Of a DNA stretch of 5,325 nt, positions 5,157 to 5,325 are shown in pieces. Position 1 is the stretch's first letter; each line of letters begins with the position of its first letter. The stretch lies in contig JAITIH010000145.1 of NCBI GenBank assembly GCA_031279525.1, positions 1 through 5,325 of the forward strand, in the 5' to 3' direction. The stretch is from Deltaproteobacteria bacterium. GTDB lineage: Bacteria; Desulfobacterota; Desulfarculia; Adiutricales; Adiutricaceae. Made by a program: the position numbers and the translations under genes. The notes below the pieces were generated by a model that saw nothing but the letters and a program-made list of their open reading frames with translations, was not told the DNA's origin and ran no database searches.

Positions 5157-5325
5157 TTAACGGGCCCCATTTCCGGCGGCTTTCCTTAGCCATTCCGCGG
5201 CCTTGGCCGGGTCGGCCAAGACCCCTTGGCCTTGGCTATAGGCCTGGCCTAGATTTAACTGGGCGTGGGCGTGCCCTTGGCTCGCGGCTTTTTCCCACCA
5301 TTCGGCGGCCTTGGCCGGGTCGGCC
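5157..5325 (-). CDS. Sel1-like repeat protein, C-terminal end (cut by window edge)
   Basis: On the minus strand the last 55 codons of a gene are readable, ending with TAA at 5159-5157. The visible protein has Sel1-type repeat signatures: ADPAKAAEWWEKAASQGHAH, then AQLNLGQAYSQGQGV, then LADPAKAAEWLRKAAGNGAR at the end. The Ala-Glu-Trp-x-x-Lys-Ala-Ala and Leu-Gly-x-Ala-Tyr-x-x-Gly-x-Gly-Val patterns and the 36-residue period are diagnostic of Sel1 repeats, a TPR-like alpha-alpha solenoid used for protein-protein interaction. Such proteins are often exported or act as signalling and envelope adaptors, but the N-terminus is outside the window, so localisation and repeat number are unknown. The gene converges on the ATC-hydrolase-family gene. 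Two stretches of 21 identical bases lie exactly 108 bases apart within it, suggesting fairly recent repeat duplication or homogenisation. Confidence 0.85.
   Translation of the reverse strand, partial: ADPAKAAEWWEKAASQGHAHAQLNLGQAYSQGQGVLADPAKAAEWLRKAAGNGAR
5197..5325 (-). repeat. Sel1-repeat coding duplication with 108-base period
   Basis: Bases 5197-5217 and 5305-5325 are identical over 21 positions and encode the same stretch (ADPAKAA) of successive 36-residue Sel1 units; 108 bases is exactly 36 codons. The second copy reaches the window edge, so the identity may extend further and more units may follow. Confidence 0.75.

Overview
The window looks like a chromosomal stretch of a GC-rich (about 58% by eye), Gram-negative-type anaerobe. 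A Desulfobacterota/deltaproteobacterial source is my best guess, at low confidence. It rests on the gene mix: a multi-GAF histidine kinase, a membrane YaeI-type phosphoesterase, an exported SagB-like nitroreductase, an ATC-hydrolase-family protein and a Sel1-repeat protein. I see no mobile element, CRISPR array, tRNA or rRNA, and base composition and codon style are uniform across all genes, so nothing suggests recent transfer.

Layout. (1) Positions 3-2258, + strand: the 3' part of a large soluble GAF-GAF-GAF sensor histidine kinase; its start lies off the left edge. (2) 2302-3540, + strand: a four-helix membrane protein with a C-terminal calcineurin-like metallophosphoesterase domain. It lies 43 bases downstream and is probably co-transcribed with the kinase. 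(3) 3541-3769: an AT-richer intergenic region with candidate sigma70-type promoters and a leader hairpin. (4) 3770-4390, + strand (GTG start): a nitroreductase-fold SagB/ThcOx-like flavoprotein with a Sec signal peptide. (5) 4387-4854, + strand (TTG start): an L-2-amino-thiazoline-4-carboxylic acid hydrolase family protein whose start overlaps the previous stop in the four bases TTGA. (6) 4855-5156: a convergent intergenic region with an 11-bp all-GC hairpin and a 17-bp imperfect tandem repeat. (7) 5157-5325, - strand: the C-terminal end of a Sel1-repeat protein that continues off the right edge.

How the parts may work together. Kinase and phosphoesterase form one likely transcription unit; nitroreductase and ATC-hydrolase-family protein form a second, translationally coupled unit. 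In the second pair both families have members that act on thiazoline-type rings (SagB-type enzymes oxidise them, ATC hydrolase opens one). This is the most interesting functional hint in the window, but it is an inference, and the signal peptide on only one partner argues against a simple shared substrate. A window-wide preference for TTA, CTA or T-ending codons before A-starting codons is a second feature worth quantifying.
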